This document shows, one piece after another, positions 21,373-32,969 of a DNA stretch of 64,000 bases. A model generated the notes under the pieces. That model did not search any database and was not told the DNA's origin. It worked only from the letters and a program-made list of their open reading frames with translations. Origin of the DNA: Trichobilharzia szidati. Taxonomy: Eukaryota > Platyhelminthes > Trematoda > Strigeidida > Schistosomatidae. The DNA lies in NCBI GenBank assembly GCA_944472155.2, contig OX235277.1:41494758-41558757 (forward strand), read 5' to 3'. Position 1 is the first letter of the stretch, and every line of letters begins with the position of its first letter. A program made the translations under genes and the position numbers.

Positions 21373-21764
21373 GGGGAATAATCCTTTTCCGTCCCAAATT
21401 AGATGAGACGCTTATCGTGCAATCCATCGCTAGTCACTATTGACCCTAGAACCATAAATTCAAGTATCCCCAAAATTTTCCCCATCATTTTACGCTTATT
21501 TCTACATTCAGTTATCGCAGTTTGGTTAGATTTCTGAGTCATAAAGGTATTCCACTTTATGTCTTAGAAAGTTGTTTATAGTCATTCTTTATTTGTGTGG
21601 TCTATGTTACTGTGTATTAATTTACTTACAGTGTATTATTGATTATTTTATGTATTGCCAAGTTAACTGTTCATATGGAATACGTCTTCTGAAATATCAG
21701 CTTTCATAGGATATCCCTGCTATGCTATCCTTTAGGAATAATTAGGGGAAAGTTTCACAAAACG

Positions 21765-23205
21765 ATAAAACTTGAGCACTGTGGTAGAGTATCATTCCAT
21801 TATGGATAAAATTTTATTTTATTTTGATAAAGTCACACACACACAGTGTAGTGTTATACAGTAATATTTACTGATGACCACGTTTCAAGCAGAGTTTATT
21901 GCTACTGCTCATAATCATATCAAGGCACTCACTCACACAACTTTCTAACTTCGTTTATATAATTCCATTATTTTCCATTCCTTCATTTGATTGGAAGTGG
22001 TAGTAGTAGTAGTATTTTCAATATTTCTGGTATTTGCATTGAGTCATTTCTGTTGCATGTGTTGGGTTTAGACTCGATGAACAAGGATTCAGTAATCAAT
22101 CTCTCTCTCTCCACCTACCTAGATTACTTCTTAGAATTTTAACCCTCTCCCACTCTGTTGTGTGGTTGTGTGTTAATGCATGAAGTGCAGATGCTGAGCT
22201 TTTTTCTAAATTACTTATCTTCGTGGGTGGGATCAATCATTCTAACCTTAAGTGAATTCTCATGTTCTGACAATCTGACTACCCCCGATCTACTAGTATG
22301 ACCTATTTAGCTGACTTAATTCACATTGTCATTGCAAGGTGTTTTGTAAAGCATATTATTTTGTCTAATTGGGTAAACCTACCGGGGTTTTTTAACCTGC
22401 AGAGCTTTTCCTACCTGAATGCGTTTGTAAGTTTGAATGCCACCCTAATTCCTGCTTTATTAAGAATCCTACGCTGAGGGGGACCTCAGATGTCCCTTCC
22501 TTATATGGTATAACAGTAGATGACTTATATTCTCTCTTATTCATGTCATCATTATTAGTTTCACAATTATTTTTATTTTGCTGTTTACCTTTTTTGATAT
22601 TCCTAATGAATTTTATAGGATAGCTGTTCAACACCAACGCGTCTTCCATCTGTTTCATTTAATTGTTTAGGTCTTTTCTTGTACTACTTAGTGCGACTGC
22701 TCAGTTTGTTAGACACTTAACTAAGCCTGCCTTCACAGACAGACAACGACGGATAAGATGAATCAAAGTCTAAATATCTATTAGAATGCATTGGTTTCTT
22801 ATAAACACTAGTGTGCAGTTTACCTTCTATCTTTTTTGTTTTACAATGTAAATTCATAGCTAATTCTCCTTGTTCATTTTCCGATTCAAATATGAATTTT
22901 ATTCCCTTCACTAGTGAGTTTATGCATGTGTCAAGAAGCTAGAGATAAATATGTTCTGTTTTTAACACTGTGTGTGAAAGTGTCATCCACATTCATCTCC
23001 ACTATATATTTTAAGTAGGATTAAATGTATTAAGAGCAAAGCTTTTCCAGCTGTCCATAAAGATATCCGTTAAGATAGGGGATATTGGTGATCCATCCCA
23101 TCGCTACACCTTCAGTTTGCCTACATATTTTGTCTTGGAATTTAACGATAATAGATGTGAGGCATAACTGAATTCCTAAAATAATTTCCTCATTGAACCG
23201 AATAT
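21765..23205 (-). pseudogene. PLE-A: most complete RT-bearing copy
   Basis: Minus strand, right to left. FNEEIILGIQ near 23200, RT motif B QTEGVAMG at 23098-23119, and a decayed catalytic motif (NVDDTF near 22990, with first residue N instead of Y). The RT end IEGKLHTSVYKKPMHSNRYL lies near 22840-22780. After that, the linker STVIPYKEGTSEVPLS (near 22500) leads to the GIY-YIG region (22060-22400, broken). The 3' terminal repeat is at 21765-22010, with a hairpin at 21871-21924. The copy is disrupted by stops and frameshifts. Confidence 0.85.
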
Positions 23206-23849
23206 GTTAACTATTTATCAGCAGCTGGGCTAGGACTCAATGACCTGTAAATTCTAACTTCCATCTATTCCTCCTGATGTACTGGCTGACTACCATTCAT
23301 TTTCAATAGTAAATAAACAATTTCCTCCATCCATCTTTATATACCTTCAAGTTTTACTTTTATGATTTCTATTATACTTATGGTCCTGTTGCTTCTTTGT
23401 TTTACTTTCATAATTTCAAACACCAAGTAATCTTTGTTTTTCCCCTCACCATATCATGTAAAGAGAACATTATATTCAATATTTTTAATCATGCAAGGAT
23501 TTGTATACCGCATCGACAATACTGTGTGAAACAAGCCCACGGCAATTTCCGCTTGTATTATTATCAGTACCTTAGCTGCTATCATTATTATTATTATTTC
23601 CATTTTATATGCTGCATGTTTTTTTTTTGACATTAACCCTATTGTAAATGGGGAAAAATTTTCTGTGTGATTAATTTTATTTATAATTTGAGGAAATTAG
23701 ATGCAATATTGTGATTAATGCTGAAAATTCCATTCTGTATCACAAGTACTGTTTTTGGAATGAAGCAAATCATTATTATTATTATTATTCTAACTGAATT
23801 ATCAGTAGTACCATACAATGTGAAAATCAATGCTTCTTTTCTATAGTTG
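23206..23849. other. Unrecognised sequence
   Basis: AT-rich with ATT microsatellite stretches near 23585 and 23770. The part 23290-23720 resembles 9270-10340 (for example TAAATAAACNATTT.CTCCA), so it may be an old dispersed repeat. Confidence 0.35.
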
Positions 23850-24327
23850 GTTTGTAAGGATTAGTTTTGCTTCTCCGAGTTGATCACGCACTGATATCAG
23901 TTAGAGAACCATTGAAAACCAGCCACAGGGATTACTGGACAGCTGTTTCATCAGCCTAGTTTGGGAATCATCGTCAGTACGCACCCATCCCAGCTGGGTT
24001 CGAACCCAGAACCTTCCGGTTACAAGGCTAGCGAGCTCGTATACCATTCAGCCACCACTGGGACCCGATTCAATGGCCAGTCCATGAATTCTAACTTCAA
24101 CCAATATCATCGGTGGGATATGCATCTTCACACGTGACGTCTGTATGGACCTCACTGATCACGACTTCACACTAGAACTAACTTCAAGAAACTCCATCCT
24201 GTAGCCAGCCAGTCACTAGCGAGTTGGTCTGTAAGGATTAGTACTCCCTGTGGTTGGTTTTCAATGGTTCTCTCACCGATATCAATCCCTGATCAACTCG
24301 TAAGAATTAATTTTTCTTACAAATAAC
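23850..24327. mobile_element. SINE-III, fold-back copy with shortened right arm
   Basis: The left arm has a minus-strand tRNA-like head (box B GGGTTCGAACCC at 23996-24007). The right end is the inverted tail GGTTTTCAATGGTTCTCTCACCGATATCAATCCCTGATCAACTCG. Both ends carry the GATCAACTCG motif. Confidence 0.7.
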
Positions 24328-24422
24328 TTTCTTAACAGGAATTATTGAAATTTTTTAGTCTTGACAGTCAACAGAGTACAATTCTGTTTTAATCTTTAAT
24401 TACTTTTCAACTTATTAGTACA

Positions 24423-24494
24423 ATCTAAAGTTTTGACAATGTATATACTACTTATATATATATAAGTAGTATATACATTGTCAAAACTTTAGAT
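24423..24494. repeat. 72-bp perfect palindrome
   Basis: A perfect inverted repeat with no spacer, beginning ATCTAAAGTTTTGACAATGT and centred on TATATATA at 24458/24459. Every position pairs from 24423/24494 to the centre. It would extrude as a cruciform or fold as a 36-bp hairpin in RNA. Confidence 0.95.
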
Positions 24495-25362
24495 ATATAT
24501 ATATATACTATCTAACATAAATATTACCTGCCTAGTACGTGAATATACACAGAAACAGAAATTTCTAAATCTTCTGATAATTTCGAAAGAAGGATAACAT
24601 ACACATTGTCTCACACTCACACACACATCAATGCAAACTCAGTATGTATGCCAAATTTCATCAAGCAGAGTAGATAAAATATTATACTGAAAAGACTAAA
24701 ATGTGTTGAATTAATAGTATTACTATTACCATTATTACTATTATTATTATTCTTATTATCATTATTTAAATCTAATCTTAACAAATGTATACAGATATTA
24801 TCGATTAGTTGTTTTAATGATCGATTAATTGTTTGAATTTATTATTACTATTATTATTATTATTAACATTATTAATACTATTGTTATATGCATAATGAAG
24901 CATAATGAGCTATATTAAATGCACCCACACACACACACACAGACACTCATCCACACAATCACTCACTCATGAAGGTATAATAAAGTACGCAGTCTTTAGA
25001 AGTATAAAGTGGAGAATAGAATTATTGAAATAAGCCGTTTATACATAGTTTCACTGTTATACTTGATAAATTCACATAGATTCCTTGGTATTTTTACGTC
25101 TAAGTAGAATTATTTAGTCAATTCTGACTCTGTTGACTAAGGTGTTAGTCCTAAATGTGGGCTGAATAGTTTTCCATTAACAAAAAGTTAATTATTGGTT
25201 AAATTTATTGATTATTCAGCATTGAAAGTCAATAACAAAATGTATGTACTACTTATATAGAAGGTATGAATACTTTCAGTTTAGAGGTCATGTGATTCAA
25301 GTCTTTATTGTACCCGTGAGAGAGCATAAATGAAGCATCCTCGAAAGGTGGTTATTTATTAT
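24495..25362. other. Unrecognised sequence with ATT and CA microsatellites
   Basis: Interrupted ATT/TTA repeats at 24716-24770 and 24840-24890, CACACACA at 24925-24942. No gene recognised. Confidence 0.4.
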
Positions 25363-27312
25363 TATTATTGTTCCCTTGGGTTCCGAGTGGAACATAGGGC
25401 TTCAAAAGAACATCATATTGTCCTGTTCTCGGTGGTCCTGTTTAGCTGGTCTCATGATTGCCCATAGGTTCTCATCTCCTCCTCGCCACACATTCTCTTC
25501 CATGTCAACTTTGGTTGCCTACCTTGGCGTTTCCTATTCGGATTCCACTCGAGCAATGGCCTGGTACATGATGTCATCTACTAGTCTCTTCAGAATGTGT
25601 CTAATACATCTATCTGCATTTTTTGATGTGGTTGTGTTCTTTGAGCAGCTGGATAGTTAATTTGCAAAGCTTTCATCACCCTACTAGGTGACATCCTCCT
25701 TCAGCGCATAATTCAATTTGTTGAAGTGAGCTTTTAGATTTCTCCACGAGTTTATTAATCATCCCTCCTGGTGGTGACCTTGGACGTGATTGGTTGTTTT
25801 TTAGGAATTGACGTCGTATACAAACCAACAAAATCACTTCACTCACATGGCTCTGTGTAAAGCAAAAGACTCAACAACGAAAGAAGATAAAACCAACATC
25901 ATCTACAAAATAAATTCTAACAACTGAGAAAAACAATACATTGCCCAAAGTGGACGTCCCCTTCGTTTTCGTATCCACGATCATAAGCTAGCCGTCAAAA
26001 GACATGACATCCACTCCCTCACTCATATCACTACATACAGACAACCACGGGCATCAATTCGATTGGGAAAATGTTCAAATATTGGACAAAGGGAACAACA
26101 AGAATGCTGGAGAAATTTTAGAAGCTTGGCATTCCAGTGAATCATCAATCAATAGGCACATCGAGATCGATAAAATTTATCAACCGATAAGAAAGAAACC
26201 TCACACACAAAGAGTCAAAGTTCTAGTGAAAAAACAATCAATTCCAATACAAGTAGTCTAAAAACAACTAATCACCTCCAAGGTCACCGGGAGAGATGAT
26301 TAATGAACTCGTAGAGAAATCTAAAAGCTACTTTCATGAAATTGAAGTATGCGCTGAAGGAAGATGTGATGAAAGCTTCGCAAATTAACTATCCAGCTCA
26401 GAGAACACAACCTCATCAAAGTCATCCACCTGAGCTACAAATCTTCTCTATCATATCTACATCTGTATTTTCTTCCACGTATTTTTGAGCAATAGGTCCT
26501 TGGTTGGTTTGTTCTCACAGTTTCTTGTTTTCCTAATTCTTTCCTACTGGCCATTTGGTCTTGAATATGCATCTAAAGAAGGCAGTTGTTGTGCTAACCT
26601 GTTGGAAATACGTTTCGCAGCGTATTCAAAATCCGAATCTTGTTGTTTATGCTGAGGAGTGCAGAAGATTTCGAAACTGATTTCACTATGATGAAGGTGT
26701 ATTTCGCCTTTCCGATTCTGATTCTGACATGCTAATCTGTGCCGCCACCTATAGTCGAAATAATGTTGCCCAGATAAATAAAGGAAGTAACCTGGTCAAC
26801 ATTTATTCCGTTGACAGTCATCAGTGATTCTTGTTGTTGGTTGGTTGTCTCAATTAACTCCTTCTTCCTTATGTTCACTTGAAGTCCTGGTTATACTGCT
26901 TCTTCAGCCTGTTTGGTGATTATCCCTTGTAAGTCCTCGAGTTTGTGTGACATTAAACATAAATCATCCACGCGCAAAATCCATACCCTGTAGAATCTTA
27001 TCGGTCAGTCCAAAGTATCCCTGTTTTCTTGCTCCCCACCGTCTGTTGCATAATCCAGTCCATCAGAGTTAGGATTATCATCGGTGATAGTAAGTGACCT
27101 TGTGTTTATCCTGCCTCCATTTCAAAAGCTTTGCTGAGTTTCACGTTGTGGATGATCTGACACGTGGAATTGTCATACAGCCAGCTGTTTAATGAGATTG
27201 ATAAGGAACTAGGGTACTACACTCCATAGTGTTGAAGTAGCTTCCAAATTACTTGGAGGTTACCGCTGTCAAAGGCCTTTTCAAAGTTGATGAATTTGAA
27301 GAAGTTTGAGTT
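25363..27312 (-). pseudogene. RTE (SR2-like) copy split by a PLE-B insertion
   Basis: Minus strand. The 3' tail and C-terminus lie at 25363-25624 and the RT continues at 26483-27312. Order on the minus strand: the DFEKAFDS-type block near 27280, then the region equivalent to 2400-2650 of the first RTE copy (27210-26930). This includes the decayed FADD region near 26960 (GTGGATGATTTATG on minus), then the thumb and tail. The break falls where the RTE at 17330 is continuous. The flanks CTGCATTTT (25617-25625) and CTGTATTTT (26464-26472) suggest a diverged target duplication. Confidence 0.8.
25625..26440 (+). mobile_element. PLE-B with inverted terminal repeats, GIY-YIG only
   Basis: Two arms of about 170-190 bp in inverted orientation (25625-25815 and 26255-26440) enclose only the endonuclease part. 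On the + strand the frames read NIIYKI (25899), YIAQSGRPLRFRIHDHKLAV (about 25938-25997), then after a frameshift DNHGHQFDWENVQILDKG and INRHIEIDKIYQPI, with the end at 26261. The RT is absent. Arms share GCGCTGAAGGA and GATGAAAGCTT, the hammerhead-candidate motif described at 7069. Confidence 0.85.
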
Positions 27313-27442
27313 ATATTCCTCACTGTTTCATATAATAACTTTAACCGTTACTACTAGTGAAAGCCGAAAATTGATTTGATAACTGGTTAGTTCTGACCCT
27401 AGACCCCTGACCAATAATAGTGGTAGTAGTAGCAGTAATCGT

Positions 27443-27897
27443 CCTGTAGGGCTGTACGACTGCAAACCTGACCGATAGAATTCAGTCTGCACCAAACAAA
27501 GGACTAGACACATTACATATTAGTTATTAGTGTCCAATCAAAAATATCCACTACGGTCCTACAGGAGGTCAATCGCGAGCCTGAATAACTCAGTGGTGAC
27601 GTTTGTGACTGCAGCACTGGATGACTTGCGTTCGAATCTCACAAGGGATATGGGTTCCTTGAAAGGTTGCAGGTATGCCTCGCTGACTGGCGAGTGTCAA
27701 GTAGCACGGAACCTAGGTCAGGCAGGGCTTTCTGTGGCCGATTGCCTCCAACCATCTAATATCATCAAATCAGTGTGTACCGTGACGGTGAGCTATCTAG
27801 AATGGTGGCCACATTGCGAATTTGACTGATAGAATTCAGTCTGCACCAAAGAAACGACTAGACACATCACACTAGTTAGTTACTATTGTGCAATCAA
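27443..27897 (+). mobile_element. SINE-IV copy
   Basis: The tRNA-like promoter is on the + strand (GAATAACTCAGTGGTGACG at 27582, box B GCGTTCGAATCTCAC at 27630). CAGTCTGCACCAAA blocks occur at both ends (27485 and 27840), and the ATCTAATATCATC end is near 27760. Confidence 0.75.
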
Positions 27898-27914
27898 AAT
27901 TAAGATTATTTGAA

Positions 27915-28215
27915 ATACGATATATAACTGTAATTGTAAGTTCATCTTCGATATCTGCAAGGTGAGCTAAAACACAGCTGCATAAATAGATCTTGTTCGT
28001 CCCTTGTCTAGCCATGGGAGATGATGTTCATAAATCCAGTGATGAAAATGCCTGATTGTGCTTCCAGTATAACCCACTCTACAAGAACAGTGGTAAATAC
28101 ACACAGACAAGACGAAATTCACTCAGATGATTATCTTGAATTTTCCACTAATTGGTTTCACTAGATTGAAATACGAAATCTCTGTTTATATGTCATCTCC
28201 TAAAACAGACCCTTC
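27915..28215 (-). pseudogene. PLE-C-like GIY-YIG fragment
   Basis: Minus strand: VCIYHCSCRVGYTGSTIR (about 28095-28045) followed by IYEHHLPWLDKG. It aligns with CIYQFNCACGASYIGR...HLPVWLSKG of the PLE-C at 19985. Upstream and downstream are unreadable. Confidence 0.65.
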
Positions 28216-28309
28216 AGCAATGCCTTTAAGTAAACGCAATGCTTTTTAGTTGATCGTAAATTTTCAGTAGAAACCAGAACACGTGTTTCTTCATGATATG
28301 CTTGAAACG

Positions 28310-28450
28310 ACGGGTGCTGAATTCGCCCCTTCAGTGAATATACCATCAATCATCAGGGATGCACATACATCCAGATATCAAGTCCGAAATAGGACGACAC
28401 TCGCGTGTCAAGTTCGACTGCTAGCCTCCAAAAACCAGATAACCTTTGGA
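28310..28450 (+). mobile_element. Strongly decayed Sm-alpha-like SINE
   Basis: Only the hammerhead part is recognisable (28361-28425): ACATCCAG, AAGTCCGAAATAGGACGA and CTGCTAGCCTCC. The first core box has become ATATCAAG and GAAA has become GACA, so it is inactive. The tRNA-like head is unreadable. Confidence 0.6.
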
Positions 28451-29824
28451 TCATTTCACACATTTACGATAAATCTCAATTTGAGCATGCAGTGACCCCT
28501 TGAATCACTTGTATGGTTGTAAGAGTACATGCTGTTAAAGAGCCCTAGAGTAGGACGAAATATCTGTCTAGTTCTGAAAATGATGTCATTTTTTGATAAC
28601 GTCTGCACTTTTTAATAATCATTTTTATCCTGTAATGTCGAATTTTAACTTTTATGGTGCAACTCTAACTTGGACTTATTGATCATAGAATAAAAACTGA
28701 CCAGTTTATCTGACATTCTACTGAGCGCCAAATACAATCTAGAAGAATCGTTTCTCTTAACCCCAAACTTGCAATTCTTAAGACAAATACTAAACTCCAC
28801 AGAATTTTACCATGTATTCTAAGGAGCCTTCTCGAACTTCTTCAATACACTGTACTGACAATTATCCGGATTTCAGTCTTAATTATGTGCCTCTAAAGCC
28901 TACCCCATTCTTCAATGAGCAAAAAAGTTTTTCTCTCACTGACTTTTATAATTTATGTCTAGTGACAAGACATTAATGTATGAAAACGTATAATTAGTTC
29001 CAGAAAAGAGAAAATGTAAAAGCCTTAGGCCACATTCTATAGTGGATGACGTCATTGAAGTGACGATGGAAAATAATTATAGTTCATTTGGAAGACTGTG
29101 GTACTATTGCTTTTTTCATATTGGATGGTTTAGCCGCTAAAGTATCATTGTCTTCATAGACAACACAGTCAGAAGACACGGTTATTACGTAGATCAATAA
29201 TTCTAAAGCCCAATTAATCTCCAGAGGTCAGTATTGGAGACAATGAAATTTTTGTGTTTGGATCAATCTCCACTTTACGAAAAAACAGCGTTCTATCCTA
29301 GTTTGTGACTGTTATGAAGTCAGCACCTATGATCTTCAAATTATCAAGTGGTCACGTTGCCGCTCACTCACTGGGTGGAAAAACGATAGCCCTGTGTGCC
29401 TTGAAAATAACCAATTCTTCAAAAACCAATAGCCAGAAATTATTACACTGTACATTAGTGACTCACTACAGGGCGGATTTCCCGGAGTTTGAATAGGAGA
29501 TTGTGACTAGCAGAGTCTGTCAGGGTCGAATACAATGACAGATACCCACCCAGTGATACTGGATGGCCGTGACACTACGTCGTGGATTGAGAAAAGTTAA
29601 AGTCGACAGACTGTCGTTGGATGGTAACATCTACGCCTTGTAACCTGAAGATCCTCAACTCGGTCCTTGATACCTTCATGGGTGTAAATCGTTAAAGATT
29701 TTCGGGAACTAGGGACCATTAGCTATCCGATGTTCCCTGATTTTCAACAGTTTGTCAAATACTCAACCTTTGATCAAAAAATTCTCCACAAATTTAAAAT
29801 GAAATGCGGACATTAAATCGTTGA
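28451..29824. other. Unrecognised sequence
   Basis: No gene or known repeat recognised. Small open frames (for example 29305-29496) have no motif. 29500-29760 has a more even base composition and could be an old repeat. Confidence 0.35.
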
Positions 29825-30262
29825 TATTAGATGTTTAGAGGCAATCAGCCACAGGAAGCCCCATCTGACCTAGATTTCGTGCTAGTTGGCACTCACCAGT
29901 CAGCAAGGTGTATCTGCAATCTTGAAGGAACTCATGTTCCTTGTGAGATTCAAACCCGCTTCATCCAGTACCACCTGCAGTCAGAGACATTACCACTGAG
30001 GAGCTATTCGGGCTCGCGACTGACCTCCTGTAGGACTGTATTGGATGCTTTGATTGGACACTATTAACTAAGTAACCTAGGCCCAAGACTTCCTGTGGCC
30101 GATTGCCTCCAACCATCTAATATCAACAATTCAAAGTACACTGTGATGGCGAGCTACCTAAAATAGTCGCCACATCGCCAAACTGGCTGACAGAATTCAG
30201 TCTGCACCAAACAAAGAACTAGACACACATCACACTAGTTACTGGCTTGTGTCCAACCAAAG
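29825..30262. mobile_element. SINE-IV copy, inverted arrangement
   Basis: The left part is a minus-strand head (box A region GAGCCCGAATAGCTC on minus near 30005, decayed box B near 29948). The right part repeats CCTCCAACCATCTAATATCA in inverted orientation (30106). CAGTCTGCACCAAA lies near 30200. Confidence 0.75.
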
Positions 30263-31167
30263 AAATACGAACTTTTCATAGACTAAGATTTATTTTCGGC
30301 AACTGTCTCACCAGCTTACAACAGTGGAATGATCTATAAATTTAGAATTCACAGTCCAATTTACACTCATCGGCACTTAGAAAATGAACACCCAAGAGGC
30401 AATGAAGGGTCATTTGCTTTGTTTCTATTTTTTTCTATAAGAACATTGACGATTATTCCGGTATTTTTTCTCTTTTTAAACCTCACAGATAAACCTTTGA
30501 AAGTACATACTAATAGTATCTGACTTTATTCAGCTTCTCACCTCCCCCTACCGCCATTATCCTACTTCAATAAAATTGCACTAAGTGTCACCCAGATGGC
30601 AGTCCTAAGTGACTTTTTATGAAGTTAATAAAATTCGAGACAAAAGACGTGGTGAATAAGTGAAAAAAGAAGACAGTAAATTAAGGAATTATATATGTGT
30701 GTATTTGTATAATTTCAGTATTCTCCTTTGATAGTTTCATAAGTCCAATGAAACATTGTAAAGGACATTAAAGAAATATATCACTTTTTCTCAGTACCGA
30801 CCATTTCACTCGAAAATTTACAAACAAGTCTTTTGTCTACTTATAAGTAGCTTAAAATTACAATAAATTTTCACCGATTAACTCCTCCAGCACTAAAACC
30901 TTACCGACAGTTGAGAATATATAATTTGAAAATATGTGTATATGGCGACATTTTAACTAATTGTTCGGTATCTCATAGGTTTTTCTTCAGAATGTATTTG
31001 AATCATTTACAGTGATAAAAAATATGCCTTCATGGTGGTATATTTTCATACTACTTTTTTCTCGTGAAATTAGCAGAATGTATGACATTTCTGCAGTGAG
31101 ACAAAGACTGACTTTTTCTAATTACCTTACATGGTATTATTATTATATAACTTTTATTATTATTTGT
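30263..31167. other. Unrecognised sequence
   Basis: AT-rich, no supported gene. Confidence 0.4.
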
Positions 31168-31572
31168 AACCATTAACCCTTCGGTTTCTGAGTGAAACAT
31201 AGGGCTGTAACAGCACATTGCTATTAAATCCCATCCACTGCTATCCTCCTTGATCGCCCATAAGTTCTTATCTCGCCCCCCGAGTCTTCTAAGAATGATT
31301 CCCCTCTACATCAGCCTCAAAGCGACGCCCAGCTTGTCGTCTTCCATCTGAACCCCACTTGACAGGCTGGCTAGCGCTTGATATTACTCAACTGTTTCTT
31401 CAGCCTATATTCAATCGATCTCAATCTCCTCCTGCACATTTGTTGGGTTATAGGTTTTCGGTTGATTTGTTCCCTGAGTTCCTTGTTGCTAGTCTTTTCT
31501 GAATATCTGGTCTACTGTATGGAGTTCAGAAAAGACAGCTTTGGATCAAATTCCATCACATGTTGGAAATAA
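31168..31572 (-). mobile_element. RTE 3' fragment
   Basis: The + strand shows the reverse complement of the RTE tail (CCCTTCGGTTTCTGAGTGAAACATAGGG at 31178), then ATTCAATCGATCTCAATCTCC and TTGTTGGGTTATAGG. These match in order the segments at 25370-25620 and 26480-26560. Confidence 0.7.
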
Positions 31573-31675
31573 AATCTGCTGACAATCTTTAATAGTTTTA
31601 TAAAGTTTGTTAGTTAAACTTTTGTATTATTTCTTCATGCATTTATTCCCCTTGATGAATTTGAATAAAGCAAGA

Positions 31676-32540
31676 ACAACAACAGAGGTGGTTTGTGCAG
31701 AATAATATGGTACTATCATTTATTTCGTTGGCTTCTCATCATCTGCTTACAACCAAAATAAATTATGAAGTTTACGTACAGAAAAGTTTTAACATACACA
31801 TTTTCAGTGGGGTCCGTTGACAGAAGGTTTCACAATTAGTGAACAGTGCTCAGAAAATTGCACTTATATAGTTTCAAGTTCAAACAAAGTAGATGTACAG
31901 TGGTAAAGGAGTTACGTAATAAAGACGGGAGACGTGTAAGATGCAGAGTGACTTATAAACTAGGTAACAATGTACTGAGTTCAACCCAAACCATAGAAAG
32001 AAGAGAGAAGCAAAATTGCACTATACCAAAGAGGTGAGTTTAAAGCCAAAGATTACGTAATCAAATGAAAGAGAGAATAAAGACATCCAGTTACCAGATT
32101 GGCAAGGAAACACTGATAACTGCTTCTTTCTGAACGCATAAATCGGGTTTCAAGCGTTTGATAGAAATTGCTTCTCCTTTGTCTATTGACAAATTTAAAG
32201 TATTTCCCGATTTCCATCTCATGACTCGATCAAGAAGATGTCTAGTAATTGCACTATTATAAGAGTCTGCTCCCTCGGGACGTGAGATTTTCGGGACATG
32301 TTTGTTTGAACTTGAACTGCCTGTGTAAAAATTATATAAGTGTAATTTTCCGAGCAATGTTCACTAATTGTGGAACCTTATGTCAACTGACAACATGTAA
32401 AATTTGCAAGTATGTTAAAACTTTTCTATACATAAACCTCACAATCTATTTAGACTGTAAGCAGCAGCTGATGAGAAACCAATGAAATAAACAATGATGG
32501 TACCATCATCTTATTCTGCACAAACCACACTGTTGTTTTG
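31676..32540. mobile_element. Inverted-repeat element, probably a PLE remnant
   Basis: Near-identical outer arms in inverted orientation: GGTGGTTTGTGCAGAATAATATGGTACTAT at 31687 and its counterpart ending at 32532. Matching inner blocks are TTCACAATTAGTGAACAGTGCTC (31829) and GAGCAATGTTCACTAATTGTGGAA (32353). The minus strand of the middle (32091-32290) reads NSAITRHLLDR and a following basic stretch, like the C-terminal half of a GIY-YIG endonuclease. The right arm holds GCAGCTGATGAGAAACCAATGAAAT (32466), which resembles the two hammerhead boxes with almost no stem II. Confidence 0.55.
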
Positions 32541-32969
32541 TATTATTATTCTAAATGTTGATTTACAACGCTGAACAGATCGGGTTTTTCGTTTAGAACA
32601 CTGTCACCCTAAGAATATACTTCATTACTGTATGTATTCAGTTTCAAATAAAAGAATCTAGGAGGGTCAGTACTTTGCTTAATAAGCTAATACTGATTAA
32701 ACAGGTATCGACTATCATAGAACTCATCAGCCACAAAAGGATAACTCTTGCGTATTATTTCAAACAGTTAGCACTGGGTTTGACTATGACGGAAGAAACA
32801 CAGGAATTACCATAAAAGGAATTCATCGAGATGATAGGACTCCGATAGGAACGTGACACAAGTTCAGAAGTTATACATTCCTATTCAGAAGGATTTAATC
32901 TTTTCAGCAGTCGTGTGTATCAACATAAATCACTGCTTACAAGGTATTGATTTAACAGCAGAATACACT
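32541..32969. other. Unrecognised sequence
   Basis: AT-rich, no supported gene. Confidence 0.4.
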
